22,586 nucleotides of DNA. Source: Gonapodya prolifera JEL478. Lineage: Eukaryota; Monoblepharomycota; Monoblepharidomycetes; Monoblepharidales; Gonapodyaceae. The notes under the pieces are model-generated. The model was not told the origin of the DNA. It worked only from the letters and a program-made list of their open reading frames with translations, and searched no databases. Location of the stretch: assembly GCA_001574975.1 (NCBI GenBank), contig KQ965849.1:47113-69698 (forward strand), given 5' to 3'. The position numbers and the translations under genes are program-made. Of the stretch, positions 1 to 10,127 are shown in pieces (the first letter of the stretch is position 1; each line of letters starts with the position of its first letter).

Positions 1-67
1 AGGACATTGCGATTTTAGAATCTCGTACTGCTTGGATTGGCAGTTCATCTTCCTGCACTCAACATAC

Positions 68-1822
68 CTTGAGGAGCTGCTTTCCCTCAAGGGTCTTCTC
101 GTCGTTCTTGAGGGCAACATCGAGCTTCTCAAGCATAGTGAACACGACTTCTTTCTTGCCGTTGGTGATGGCCTCGAAGAGCTTGTAGATGGGGTCAAGT
201 ACGAAGGCACAGAAGGCACGCTCGAGGGGTTTGCCGTCGTCGTCGGTGTTTTTGGTGGTCCATTTCTTTGCCTTGGCGTTGAAGAAGTTGTCTCCCCCTG
301 TGATGCAAGAAGGGTTATCAAACGAGTCCCGTCATGGGGACTTTCTACCAATGATAACTTACAAAGCCTGGTCATCATCTTTTCACGGTCGACACCGAAC
401 TTCTTCGCGTAACGCTTGGCGAACTGGCGAAGAGTGAAGGCCCATCCGTGGAGACCGGAACCGAAGGCAATGGTACCCTTCTCGGGGTAGACTTGGAGGT
501 CACCCATGACGGGGTCGTTGTAGGTGGAGATGATGACGTTCACCGATTCGATGATACGGGCGAAGTTCTAACAACAGTTGAGATGCTCCTGTCAGCCAGA
601 TTTCGCAAAGGACAAGGTGCATCAAAACTCACTTGGTACAGCTCTTCCTTGGGCAGTTGCAGCTCGAGGAGAGCACGGTCGACCTTGTTGACGACCAACA
701 CGGGCTTGATGCGCTCGCTGAGCGCCTGGCGGAGCACAGTCTCGGTCTGCACGCACACACCCTCGACGGAGTCGACGACGACCAGGGCACCGTCAGTGAC
801 ACGGAGAGCAGCAGTAACTTCAGACGAGAAGTCGACGTGTCCCGGGGAGTCGATCAAGTTAATCAAGAAGTGGGTGTCTGAATGGTAAACGGTGAGGTGT
901 TTGAAATCATGTAATGCGTACACGATTCGACTCACCAACGGTCTTCTGCTTGACGTCCTTCAAGTCCTCCTCGGTAAGCGCGAAGTACATGGAGATGGCA
1001 GTAGACTTGATGGTAATACCACGCTCCTGCTCGTCCTTACGGGTGTCCATGTAACGAGCATCTCCGGCCTTCTGCTCAGCGATAATACCGGCGGCAGAGA
1101 TTAGGGAGTCGGTAAGGGTGGACTTTCCGTGGTCGACGTGCTAAAGGAAAGTAAATGCGTGAAAATGCGATCTGAATGGAGGAAAAGATTCAAAGGGTCC
1201 GACGAAAATGTAAGGAATTTGCATCCGAAGGTCTTCAGATCGGCTTGCGATAGTCCGAATTCGAGCAGAATTCGTTTAAGGTAAACACATCCTTGCTTTC
1301 CATTGGCTCTGAACAGTCCCTCCGGTCTTGGTTTCGCAAATTCCAGCTGAGCCTACTCACGGCAATGACGGACATATTTCGGATGTTGGTGGGCTTGTCC
1401 ATCATGGCCCTATCAGACGACAAGAAGGAAAGAACTACACGTTAGATGGGCCCATAACGTCCAAAATTCGCGGCAATGGTGTCCCATGACGTGCCACCCA
1501 GTCTGTGACACATAGCACCCCCACACCAGCTTGAACAAGGATCGCCACAGGACACGCACCTCATCTCATCGATGGTGAAGTTAACCTGAGGTTTTCATTG
1601 GGTGTTTCGGGTGTCCCGGACGCGATGCGGCGATGTTTGTTAAGCCAGACAAAAAAGAAGCCAGCACACACCCCAGAGCGAGCACGGCCATTTAGAGCGA
1701 GAAGAAGTCAATCAGAAACACGCAGAGCATCATGAAAGCTAGAAAACCAGTCTCTCAACCGAGTTCTCTCCGTCGCATCCGACCGCCACCTCCATGTCCA
1801 CCCATCCCGCCAAACGCACCAT
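68..1822 (-). CDS. EFT1: Translation elongation factor 2 (EF-2), N-terminal part, 3' end outside window
   Basis: EF-2 is the cytosolic GTPase that drives ribosomal translocation. Seven exons read on the minus strand: 1820-1822 (ATG only), 1560-1585, 1361-1409, 936-1140, 633-877, 363-567 and 68-297, giving 321 residues in one frame. The intron entered at 67 continues past the left edge. Visible landmarks are the N-terminal VNFTIDEMR, the switch segment after [13 protein letters not shown], the G3 motif DSPGHVDF, the G4 motif NKVD and the fungal [15 protein letters not shown] block. The P-loop AHVDHGKST is split by the 220-bp intron 1141-1360. The start is inferred: no in-frame ATG directly precedes GTTAAC, while ATG followed by a good donor (gtgcgt) lies 234 bp upstream and joins in phase 0. 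All junctions are GT-AG. Identity is certain; only the ATG exon is a prediction. Confidence 0.96.
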
Positions 1823-2429
1823 CTTTGCGGCCTTTTTTCAGGTAAAATGCCGTACGGCGAAAAGTCCGGAGCGTCCGAGGTATACGACGGGTCGAAAGAA
1901 CGCGATGGATGGATCCTCGCGTGGGTGGGCCCGATGGATGGACGTGTCTTCAGCTTTCTCTTTTCCGTGCCCCAAGCACCAGGCTCGCCCAACACCTCGC
2001 CCAATGACTCATTTTACATCACCAGCTTGGCGAGCTCTCTTCTTAAATTTTTTTCTTTTATTGAGATTTATCGAATATTCTCGTTCGTGAAGATTGACTT
2101 TACCGAATTCGCTTTGCAGTGTCCTCACTGTGCACAGCTTAAATATGTCGACCAAAGGAATGTAGATTTGATGTTGTAGTAGAGGTTGACTTGGTTCCTC
2201 GTATCGGAGTTGTGTGCATCACAAAACTCAGCAACTCGCCCTCATCAACGTATTTGTCTGAGCAATTCCATCTGACAATGGACGTGCGAATAAGTCGTCT
2301 GTACACAATATATATACTGAATACTTCACATCTACATGACAGGAACTACATTTCTACTCCAAACATGCGTTGCAAAAAGCGAATAGGCAAAAGATATGAG
2401 ACGGTCAGTGCCCAGGCACACAAAAAACC
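1823..2429. promoter_or_regulatory. EF-2 upstream region and 3' flank of MFS-A
   Basis: This 607-bp stretch lies upstream of EF-2 (transcribed leftward) and downstream of the MFS-A stop codon (also leftward). No gene is supported. It holds one perfect TGACTCA (2005-2011), the Gcn4/AP-1 core, about 183 bp upstream of the EF-2 ATG, with a CCAAT overlapping its left edge (2001-2005). An AT-rich stretch at 2040-2080 could support EF-2 transcription initiation. The TATATATA-like segment near 2309-2318 lies where MFS-A 3'-end signals would be expected. These roles are inferred from position only. Confidence 0.4.
2005..2011. promoter_or_regulatory. Candidate Gcn4/Cpc1 (AP-1) site upstream of EF-2
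   Basis: A perfect TGACTCA lies 183 bp upstream of the predicted EF-2 start. General amino-acid control factors of the Gcn4/Cpc1 bZIP family bind this core. Binding here is inferred; a 7-mer occurs by chance every several kb, and further copies occur in this window. Confidence 0.25.
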
Positions 2430-5400
2430 TCAAGCCGAGCCCGGCTCCATCTTCACGACCTCCTTTCGTTGCAGCTTTTGCAGGCGCAGCAAGAAGCTAA
2501 ACGGGAACAGGCACACATAAGCCAAGTCACCATGACGACAGGTTGGGCCCCAAACTCACCTCGCCAAAAACAGCACCCCCGCCACGGCCGTCACGGTCCT
2601 AAACACGAGCGCTAGGGAGTCCGTATAGGCCCCGACGATGGGCTCCAGGAGGTTCGACGGGAGGACGCCAGAGAGCACGGCGTCTTGGAGTTTTGACGGG
2701 TTGTTTTGGACGAACTCGATGAGATCAGTAGAGGTGATGAAGGAGGAGAGTTTGGACACGAGGGAGTTGGAGAAGATTGTACCATTGACTGGAGGGGAAG
2801 ATTGCGTGCGGGGTGATGTGACTGCAAAGTCGCAAATCTTTGGAGGTTTTCGACTCACTAGCGATGCCGAAGACGGCCCCGGCAAGCTGAGAGAATGACC
2901 ATCCCGCTAACGACAAAGATATATTTAGTTGAAGCCTGGAGAAACGCGAGAAGAACGTTCGTGATCTCACCGATGGTCATTGCAATAAACTCAGGCTTTA
3001 CAGAACCTTGGCCGCTGAAGATGAAGAAGAGGTGCAACTGTTTCAGGAACCAATTCCCAAATAGTATGATGGAAGAGAGAGGCTTACTTCAAGTTAACGC
3101 TCTGGATCTATTCGTTCAAGTAGGGAGTAATCGATGGTCAAGATGTGGAGCTTCAGAGAAAAACCAATAACCGTCAACTCACGCACGACCCAATCCCAAT
3201 ACCCGCGATGAACAAGTACCCGATCTGCTTGTCGTCGCCGCTGGCGGCGGTGAGCGTGGAGATGAGACCGGCGCCGATCGCTGCGGAAGTGGATCATAAC
3301 CAGTGAGAAAAATCGTCTGCGAGGAAGGGGGAGTAGGTGGTGCGAATGAGGCATACATACCGACACACGCGGATCCGAAATGTACTATGGAGGAAAAGCC
3401 CATTAATTCGATCCCATATCACAAATCGCCCCGCTTGTGCAACACCCACCAAACGGTGCCGTCCACCCTGTGACCGAGATCGCGAACCCGCTCGTAATCG
3501 ACGCGACCGTGACGGCCAGGATGAGCGGGATGGTATGGACACCCGCACCTGTCGCGGTGTTGCCGTTCACGACTTGGAAGTAGACGGGGACGTAGTAGGA
3601 GAGGGAAAAGAAGGTGAAGCCAACAAGCTGGGTGGGTGGGTGAGTGGGAAGGTGAGTTGGGGAGGGAAAGGGATAAAGAGCGAATACGGTACTCACGAAT
3701 GCGCAGCCCCAGCACGCGAGGACGAAGCGGTTCTTGTACAAGTCGAACGGAATGAGCGGGGTTTTGACCAACTGTTTGTGCGTGTGTGCGGGTATATCGT
3801 GTGTCGTGTGAATATAGGTACGGTGATTTTGGTGGAGTGGGGAATTCGAACTCACGTAGACCTCGACAATCCCAAACGTCACAAAACACGCCACGGAAAG
3901 CACAATCATGGAAATAATAGGGGCCGAGCGCCACTCGTACCTAAGCCGAGGATGATACGGAATATGTGAAGCCAGGTCCCGACATGCCGAGATGAGCACG
4001 TGGAACTCAAACTCACTGGTCACCACCCGCCGACAAGGCGTACACGATGAGCACGGTACCTGCAGCGAGCCAGAACGTGCCGACGTAGTCCACGCGGGCG
4101 AGTTTTTCGCGCATGTTTCCTGTACGCTGCGTGTAGATAATTTTTTGGTCAGGGCATGGGTCGCAATAGGAGTGGGAAAACCAAAGAGCGACTCACGGCA
4201 GGAAGACGCAAAAAGAGCAACACGGCGACAATGGCCACTCCGCCTACGGGGAGGTTTATGTAGAAGCACCTAGAACGTTGGTTGACGGGCGGGGTTTAGA
4301 AAATGCGGACCGGTGATGAATATGGATGAAGGGCCAAGGGATGTTAGGAGACTCACCATCTCCAGGAAAGGTGGTCCGTGAAGGCTCCTCCCACTATTCA
4401 CCGTCACAGCAAAAAAAAAAAAAAAAAAAAAAAACCACAACCAATCAGCATTTCCCTCATAACTCTCCCCCATTCTCCACCAACCACCAAACTCACTCAA
4501 CGGCCCCGCCACGCTCGACAGCCCAAAGCACGCCCCTATGATCCCCTGGTACCGTGGCCGGTCACGCAGCGACACGACGTCCGAGATGATGATGAGCGTC
4601 ATCGGGAAGATGCAGCCGCCGCCGAGTCCGGCCACTGGGGTGGTGGGGTTGGGAGTGGAGAGTTGGAAGATGGAAGATTTAAAGAGAGCGCAAGTGGAAA
4701 GTGGAGAGCGCAGTCCCGTGGGAATCAGTGTTGCCAGTGCCATCGCTCCGAGTATTTATCCCCCTGCTCTCCCCCGTGGAACGCACCCGCCCTTCCAACA
4801 ATCAGCGTATTCATATTCTGCGCCAGACCGCAAATCAGACTCCCGATTTCGAAGATGAGAATTCCGGCCATGAAGACGGGTTTGCGGCCGAAGACGTCGG
4901 CGAGTTTGCCTGCGGAGGTATGGAGAGGGTGGGGGGGGGGTGCGGGGGAGGGGGGGTCGGAGTATAATTTTAGAATGGAGTACAGATTGGGATGGAAGAA
5001 AAGAGAAATGGGCTTACCGTATGTGGGGATGAGCGGGATGGATGCGAGGAAGTATGCTGTGCCCTACAAATCAAGCGTTGCATGACGATACGTCAAATCG
5101 GTTTATCGTTTTCGTAGTTGATGGGAATCAAAAACTCTACACACGATCCAACTCAACCCCGAAAACGACTGGAAGTCAGTGACGATTGACGGGATTGCGA
5201 CTGCGACGACTGAAAACGAGAAAAGTGAAACCGTGGTCAGAGGTATTTGTGTCAACGGAGGCAGCAAGGTTCGAGGAAGTCGAGGGAGGGAGAGGACTCA
5301 CTTGTTTGGTCCAGCTGGGATGTGTGCGATGGGGAGAGGAAATGGACAGACAAGGCAGGCGGAAGCGGAAGTGGGATTAGGAAGATGGGATGAGATGGGA

Positions 5401-5640
5401 TGAGATGGCAACGTGACGCAACGCCAAGACGGGAGCAGGACTCACGGAGACGAGAAACACTGCCAGGGCGAGACCGACAAACAGCAGCGTGAACTGCAGC
5501 CGCGAGTATACGAGTCCGTTCTCCGTCTGGTTGTGGGTGGGCGCGACATCGTCCGGGGACTCTGCTCGCTTCTCTGAGTGTGTGGATGCATCGTCTTTCC
5601 GCGGTGTGACGTCGAGGAGCGTTGCGTGCGACTCTGCCAT
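2430..5640 (-). CDS. MFS-A: 14-span major facilitator transporter (DHA2 drug:H+ antiporter family)
   Basis: Predicted plasma-membrane proton-coupled efflux pump; substrate unknown. Nineteen exons (minus): 5446-5640, 5302-5314, 5145-5209, 5018-5063, 4787-4909, 4497-4634, 4357-4393, 4197-4269, 4017-4126, 3856-3940, 3697-3771, 3450-3627, 3361-3384, 3183-3280, 3088-3101, 2971-3014, 2859-2906, 2560-2788, 2430-2496. They total 1662 bp, 553 residues, with every phase matching. A hydrophilic N-tail (1-45) precedes TMS1. LDQTIVAVAIP (66-76) is the DHA2 D1 motif; GKLADVFGRKP (107-117) is loop 2-3 motif A; GRAVAGLGGG (145-154) resembles motif B; GLSSVAGPLMGG (185-196) is the antiporter motif C. Length matches the family. 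The ATG at 5640 gives the usual short cytosolic tail; an in-frame ATG at 5802 could add 54 residues. MFS-B is its close paralogue. Confidence 0.93.
4411..4434 (-). repeat. T24 homopolymer in MFS-A intron 6
   Basis: An uninterrupted run of 24 A on the plus strand reads as T24 in the sense strand of intron 6 (4394-4496), about 17 nt before the acceptor TAG. It acts in place of, or within, the polypyrimidine tract. The equivalent MFS-B intron (12142-12212) has no such run. The exact length is prone to sequencing error. Confidence 0.85.
4927..4955 (+). other. G-quadruplex-type G tract in MFS-A intron 4
   Basis: Four or more G runs (3, 9, 5 and 7 G) separated by 1-3 nt fit the G3+N1-7 pattern. 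They lie on the plus strand, the template strand of intron 4 (4910-5017), about 10 nt from the exon 5 donor side. The sense transcript would be C-rich there. Quadruplex formation is inferred from pattern only. Confidence 0.5.
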
Positions 5641-7205
5641 TGCTCTGGTTCTGATGCCGACTCGATCACGCTCACGCTCTTTTATGTGCCAATGCCAGGC
5701 GGCCAAAACACGTTCTTCCGCACTTTTTCGGAAGCTGTTGGGGACGGTGCTGCGGTCACTTAGTGCCGCTTGATTTGGTTCTAACGCGGTGGCCACAGTC
5801 ACCTCCCCGGCGCAACGTGGCGAGCGAACGCATGATTTGATTCAGTCGTGGTCCCTTGGACTACAGCTGGGCGTTTACCGAAAGGAGGGAACGGAGGATG
5901 CCGCGGCCCCGGGATGCGTTTGTTGAGCATGCGTTTCGTTGCGGCAGTGGTCGTGGTGACTGGTGTGCCTGTCAGCATCACGCAAAATGATCTCGCTGTT
6001 GTAAAAGTGGTGGAATGAAGGCGTCACGGACAACGTGTGTGGGCTGGTTGCTGTGCGTGGGAATCGGACCGGATGCAGTGTGGAGAGTCTGAGGCCGTGC
6101 ACTGGCCCCGTTGGACGCGGTTTCATCCAATGTCATCGAGACGCGAGTGCAGCAAGCCCAAGGCCTAGGTGTGACAGTGCTGGCCGAGGGCAATGGTAAA
6201 GTGAGGGCCAAGGACCGATACATATCAACGCGTAAGCGGGAAGTATATGGAGTATCTGACCGCACAGCCGCAAAATTTTGAGACTAATTTTTGTGTATTT
6301 GTGTGCCCGTAACGCAAATGAACTATCCTGCTGTTTGAACCAAATGTAACAGAAGAGTTCCGTTCCATTCGACTGGCTCACTTAAGCGCCGCCCTCCCAA
6401 AAAACCAAGGATTGGGAAATAGAATGGGCACTCCGGATGACCGCGGCAATAGCAATCGTGTTCCCGGGAAGAGGAGGTAAAGGTGTGATACAAGCCTCCT
6501 CTCCCACTGGGAGGTGCTGACGTGGATTTGAATTTGGATTTAGGTTTGGTTCTTTAGCTGTAGTTTTTGCCTTTTGTTACGTGATACATACATACACAAC
6601 TGCACTTGACGTACGTCATGTGCGCTTCCCTGACCCGACCCTCATCCCTCACGTACCTATCCAACTACGAAGAGATCCTCCCACTCATCTGTACCGGCTG
6701 AGCAGTTGCGATATTCTAGCGAAGCGCAGACCATGTTGGAGGCTTTGGAGTTGTTAATCTATCCAAGGGAAATGCGGGAGTCCACTCCGAAACCAGGAGG
6801 ATGTGGTTGAAGAAAAAAAACAGCACCTAAATGAGTGGTGGTACAACCATTCATTGCAATATTGCAAAGAGTACGGTGCCGTCAGCACTCCAGCTCGTCT
6901 CTCTGTTGTAATTCATATAACGTTCAAAGTGGCAACTGTGTGCAAATGAGTTTCCACCTGTGGAGAAAAAGGAGAAGCATGTTCAACTGTCCATCCGAGC
7001 TGGCGCTTGTCCGCCTCCTTTTTGGAAGCGTTTTAACAACGAGAACACTGCTTGCACGCTCAATTGAACGCTCGTCCGCGAGATCCAGTCAAAGTGTTTC
7101 GTCGAATAAGTCAGGAACTGCTGCGGATCATGAAACCGGACAAGGGAGCCGAAGAGATCGACGCCAATCAGATGAAAACCCATCTTTGCACACAAAGGAG
7201 CGCTG
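5641..7205. promoter_or_regulatory. MFS-A upstream region; no gene recognised
   Basis: About 1.56 kb between the MFS-A start and the HAD-like relic. No reading frame here resembles a known protein. Visible items are a TATA-like CATAAAAG on the minus strand near 5682-5689, about 45 bp upstream of the MFS-A ATG, and the 12-bp palindrome TGACGTACGTCA at 6607-6618. The plus-strand frame open from 6835 to 7206 has the composition of chance sequence and is not called. Confidence 0.4.
6607..6618. promoter_or_regulatory. Palindromic bZIP-like site TGACGTACGTCA
   Basis: A perfect 12-bp palindrome made of two TGACGT half-sites facing each other. bZIP factors of the CREB/ATF and stress-response type bind closely spaced TGACGT halves. 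It lies about 970 bp upstream of MFS-A and about 590 bp upstream of the HAD-like relic, so the target, if any, is unclear. Confidence 0.3.
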
Positions 7206-8565
7206 ATGGCTGACACAGACCCGAATGCGAGGTCTTTGGTGGACACTGGCAGTTCTCACGCTGTTCCACCCGACACCAACAGCACCAATACACGCGCCGA
7301 CATCCTTGCAGTGCTCGACCTTAACGGAACACTGCTTGATCGTGTCACGAACGCCGCAAGGGTGAAACCAAGAACCGAAACCCTAACCCACCCTCCTCCG
7401 AATTCTCGCCCAACGGAAACCCGGTCCACCTTCGGCCCTACCTCGTCCCGTTCCTCGAGTTCCTATTTGCGAACTTCCACGTTGCCGTGTGGACTTCTGC
7501 GACCGCCAAGAATGCCCGGGCGATAAGTCGAAGGCGCGGTTCCTCCGCACCTCCTTTCGAAGCTCGAGTTCCTGTGGGACAGGTCGAAATGCCATGTGGT
7601 CGGGTCTGGGAATGATGAGGAGTTGATGAAGGATTTGGAGATGATTTGGAGGAAGCATGAGAGGTGGAATGAGTTTAGTACGAATGATCAACTCGACTGG
7701 GGGAAGGAGGGTTTCGTGTCAGTGCGAACAGGGTAACTCTTTCGGTAGCCATGCTCTGAGAAGCGGCACGATGATTGTGCGCTGTGTAATAGCTGGCTCC
7801 TTTGGTCATCCGCGCGGAAGAAATTGTCGAACAACAGCGCCCGTGACTCATTCAAACCTCACCACCATATATCAGAGCGCAAACGGCGAGTCGGTGGACG
7901 TGCGGGAGTGGGTTGGTGGGACGCCGTTTGATGCACTGGCTGTGCTGGCCCTCGACGACCCTTCCTTCTCGAAACCGATCTCCACGCTAGCAACTAATCT
8001 GATCCTGGGCCTCACAATCACCACGGACGATCGAGGGAAGGTGGTACGCAAAACGCCGATTGTCGGCCAGCCTGAACAGAGCTTCGACTCGGGGGAAGCC
8101 GAACGCGAAGGAGCGGAACGAGGCGAAGAAAAAGGCGAACATGGAAAAGAAAGCGCGTTGGAGGAAAACAAGGCTGCAGCAAGGTTGGCGGACGAACAGC
8201 AACATGGAGACTCGGCAAGCGCCATCATGGACGTTCAGCGGGTGGAAGAAGTGGAGGAGGCACGAGAGACCTCGGGAACAGGTGGAGAAACCGCCGCTGC
8301 AAGCTCACCTGAAACGAGCGATGGTCAAGAGGAGGTCAATTTGAGTTGGTGACGCGCTGCCACAATATGGTGCTGATTAATTGGTTCCATGATTGTCCTC
8401 TTCTGACAATGCACGAACTTCAATAGGTCGGCCCTGCTGGGAAACACGTGGGCCGTGGGCCACGTGAACCCGACGGTGGAAAGCTGGGGTTTGGGCGGCC
8501 CTCGCCAAGATGGATTATCGCGAAAGGAATCGAGAAAGGAGAAGCGGAGAGAACGTGAAAGTTGA
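7206..8565 (+). pseudogene. HAD-superfamily NIF/FCP1-homology phosphatase-like gene, degenerate
   Basis: The 5' part from ATG 7206 encodes ILAVLDLNGTLLDR, the DxNGTL form of HAD motif I seen in fungal NIF-like proteins. The frame then shifts near 7410 to NGNPVHLRPYLVPFLEFLF and FHVAVWTSATAKNARA, the typical family core including the WTSA motif. It shifts back near 7528 to PPHLLSKLEFLWDRSKC and then KDLEMIWRKHERWN. That frame ends at a stop near 7735. The expected later HAD motif (usually a DDS-type segment) was not found. A third frame is open from about 7740 to 8348 and can splice (8349-8426, phase 2) to a basic C-terminus ending at 8565, but it matches nothing I recognise. Two short frame breaks, not removable as introns, argue for a relic. 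Whether 7740-8565 belongs to the same gene is uncertain. Confidence 0.6.
8445..8466. promoter_or_regulatory. Paired CACGTG E-boxes
   Basis: Two perfect CACGTG hexamers (8445-8450 and 8461-8466) are spaced 10 bp apart and together form a near-perfect 22-bp inverted repeat. They fall within the putative 3' exon of the HAD-like relic and about 300 bp upstream of the MYND locus start. bHLH binding is inferred only. Confidence 0.25.
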
Positions 8566-8765
8566 ATAATTCGGATTAGGACGTGCATAACGAAGTTGGG
8601 AAAGATTTCGACCCATTGTCATTACGTGTACCTGGGTTGCCATTTTACAATGTCTTCTGATGATTTTTCGACCAACTGAATCAGCGTCAGTTCGCAGACG
8701 AAAGAAAGGTCCGTGCAGATCTGCTGCGGTCTCTGTGCACTGGAGAATGCCCGGTCACGCGCACC

Positions 8766-9766
8766 ATGGCGAAGAAGGCGCCGGGGAATCAAAAAATGAC
8801 TTTTGCCAGAACTGCGAGAACCTCAACATCTCTCACAGGCAAGTTGCGATCAACGATCCAGACCTGGACACTCCCCCAGCTCGCGATGGAGCTCACCCAC
8901 CCCCTTTGCTGAAGGCCTTCTGCCTCCACGCTCCGGGATTCATCGCTTCGACGCCTTTAGTTGGACTCTTTGCGAAAATTGTAACCGTCGGCACGAGAAT
9001 CGGATTGGTCTTCAGGAACTTGGACGACATGTTCGAGCCAATTTTTTGCGGACGCGTTCGCCCATTTGCGATACATCTTCAGTATCTTGTATCAGCATGC
9101 CACGGGCTTGTACCGTATATTATCACGGCGAAATCGCCCTCGATCTCGCTCTTCTCGATTTCCTCGCGAACAAAATCGCGAGCACGATCTACTTGGTGGA
9201 TTTTCAAACAACACGATCAAAATCGTGATAGGACTGCTCCATATTTTGGTCTTTGTGGCTAACAACACGAGCTTATCCAACTGCGCAAAGCAGCCAAGAG
9301 CAACAGACGCTTCTGCAACTTGCTGAAGTTTTTGTTCAGCAACCCCGGACCTTGTGCTGCAGAGTGGGACAATGTCGTTAAAATGCTTTTGACGGAGATA
9401 TTCCTTCCGAAAATCACCATTCGCAGGCTGTACCAAGAGATTTGCGGCAACTTCACGTGCACCGAAGGTAGCGTGAAGACTAGCGGTGTCTTTGACCCAT
9501 CGAGTATAGTGTGTCTACGTTCCTGCGCCACTTGTAAACGGATCAAATACTGCTCGAAAGAGTGTCAAAAGGCCGACTGGAAGGCTCACAAATTATTCTG
9601 TGGGACGAGCATCATGTCTCAACCAGAGGAAGGCGGATTAGGCGCGTCGCGGTCATCGCAGATTTGTCAGTGGTTGGGAAGCAGCGAAGATCAGGCACGG
9701 GGCGTGAAAATTGAAGGGTTGGAGCAACGCATGAAGCGCTTTTTGGACTCCGTTGAGCAGAAGTAA
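8766..9766 (+). pseudogene. MYND-type zinc-finger protein, frameshifted
   Basis: MYND fingers bind zinc and usually mediate protein-protein contacts; these large fungal families have unknown roles. The C-terminal finger is intact: CGNFTC, then SCATCKRIKYCSKECQKADW and HKLFC, with ligand spacing as in the family. The start ATG at 8766 has a strong CACCATGG context. Family-like segments appear in changing frames: TLPQLAMELTHP (near 8868), LLKAFCLHAPGFIAS and LVGLFAKIV (8910-8990), GLQELGRHVRANF (9005-9045), AHLRYIFSILYQHATGLYR (9060-9115), then YHGEIALDLALLDFLANKIA (9117-9183). From there an intron 9196-9271 (gtggat...gag, phase 0) joins RKAAKSNRRFCNLLKFLF, continuing open to the stop at 9766. 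That makes about four frame changes in 300 bp with no room for introns. It lies between the two MFS paralogues, on the opposite strand. Confidence 0.75.
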
Positions 9767-10127
9767 CGCCACTATCGCCTTGGAGTCAAAACTGCGAACT
9801 CTGGAGGTATTTTTGAAGCTGGAGACACGCTCGTTGGGACATTGTCGACAGAGTGATGGCGATCTGGAAAGTCCAATCCAGACAAGTTTGAGACCGAAGT
9901 GCCCAATGACAAAGAAGCAATACTGCTATGTATCTTCTCGTGTAGCAGTGCGTCTCAATCTCAAATCTATTTACAGAAGTAATGCCATGTGGGGACAGCT
10001 GAATCCAGTGAAAAGCCTATTCCCGATCATAACCAACAGATCCGGTCCTCAATCAAGATCCACCAAACATGCACTACTCGCTCCTTGCAATCAACCCCAT
10101 CCAATGGGGCTGGATGTCGTCCCGTGC
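9767..10127. other. Convergent 3' interval between MYND relic and MFS-B
   Basis: These 361 bp separate two converging 3' ends. I see no gene, repeat or clear terminator signal. The minus-strand side would hold the MFS-B 3' UTR. Confidence 0.5.

Noticed and set aside
3337-3969. Plus-strand open frame of 210 codons
   Set aside because: It lies wholly across MFS-A exons and introns on the other strand; the minus strand encodes recognised transporter segments with consistent splice phases.
4378-5085. Plus-strand open frame of 235 codons with a lysine run
   Set aside because: It is antisense to MFS-A exons 4-7; the lysines come from the A24 tract of an intron.
7206-9766. Sequencing error as the only cause of frame breaks in the HAD-like and MYND loci
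   Set aside because: About 4.4 kb of coding sequence in EF-2, MFS-A and MFS-B needs no frame correction, so errors confined to these loci are unlikely, though not excluded.
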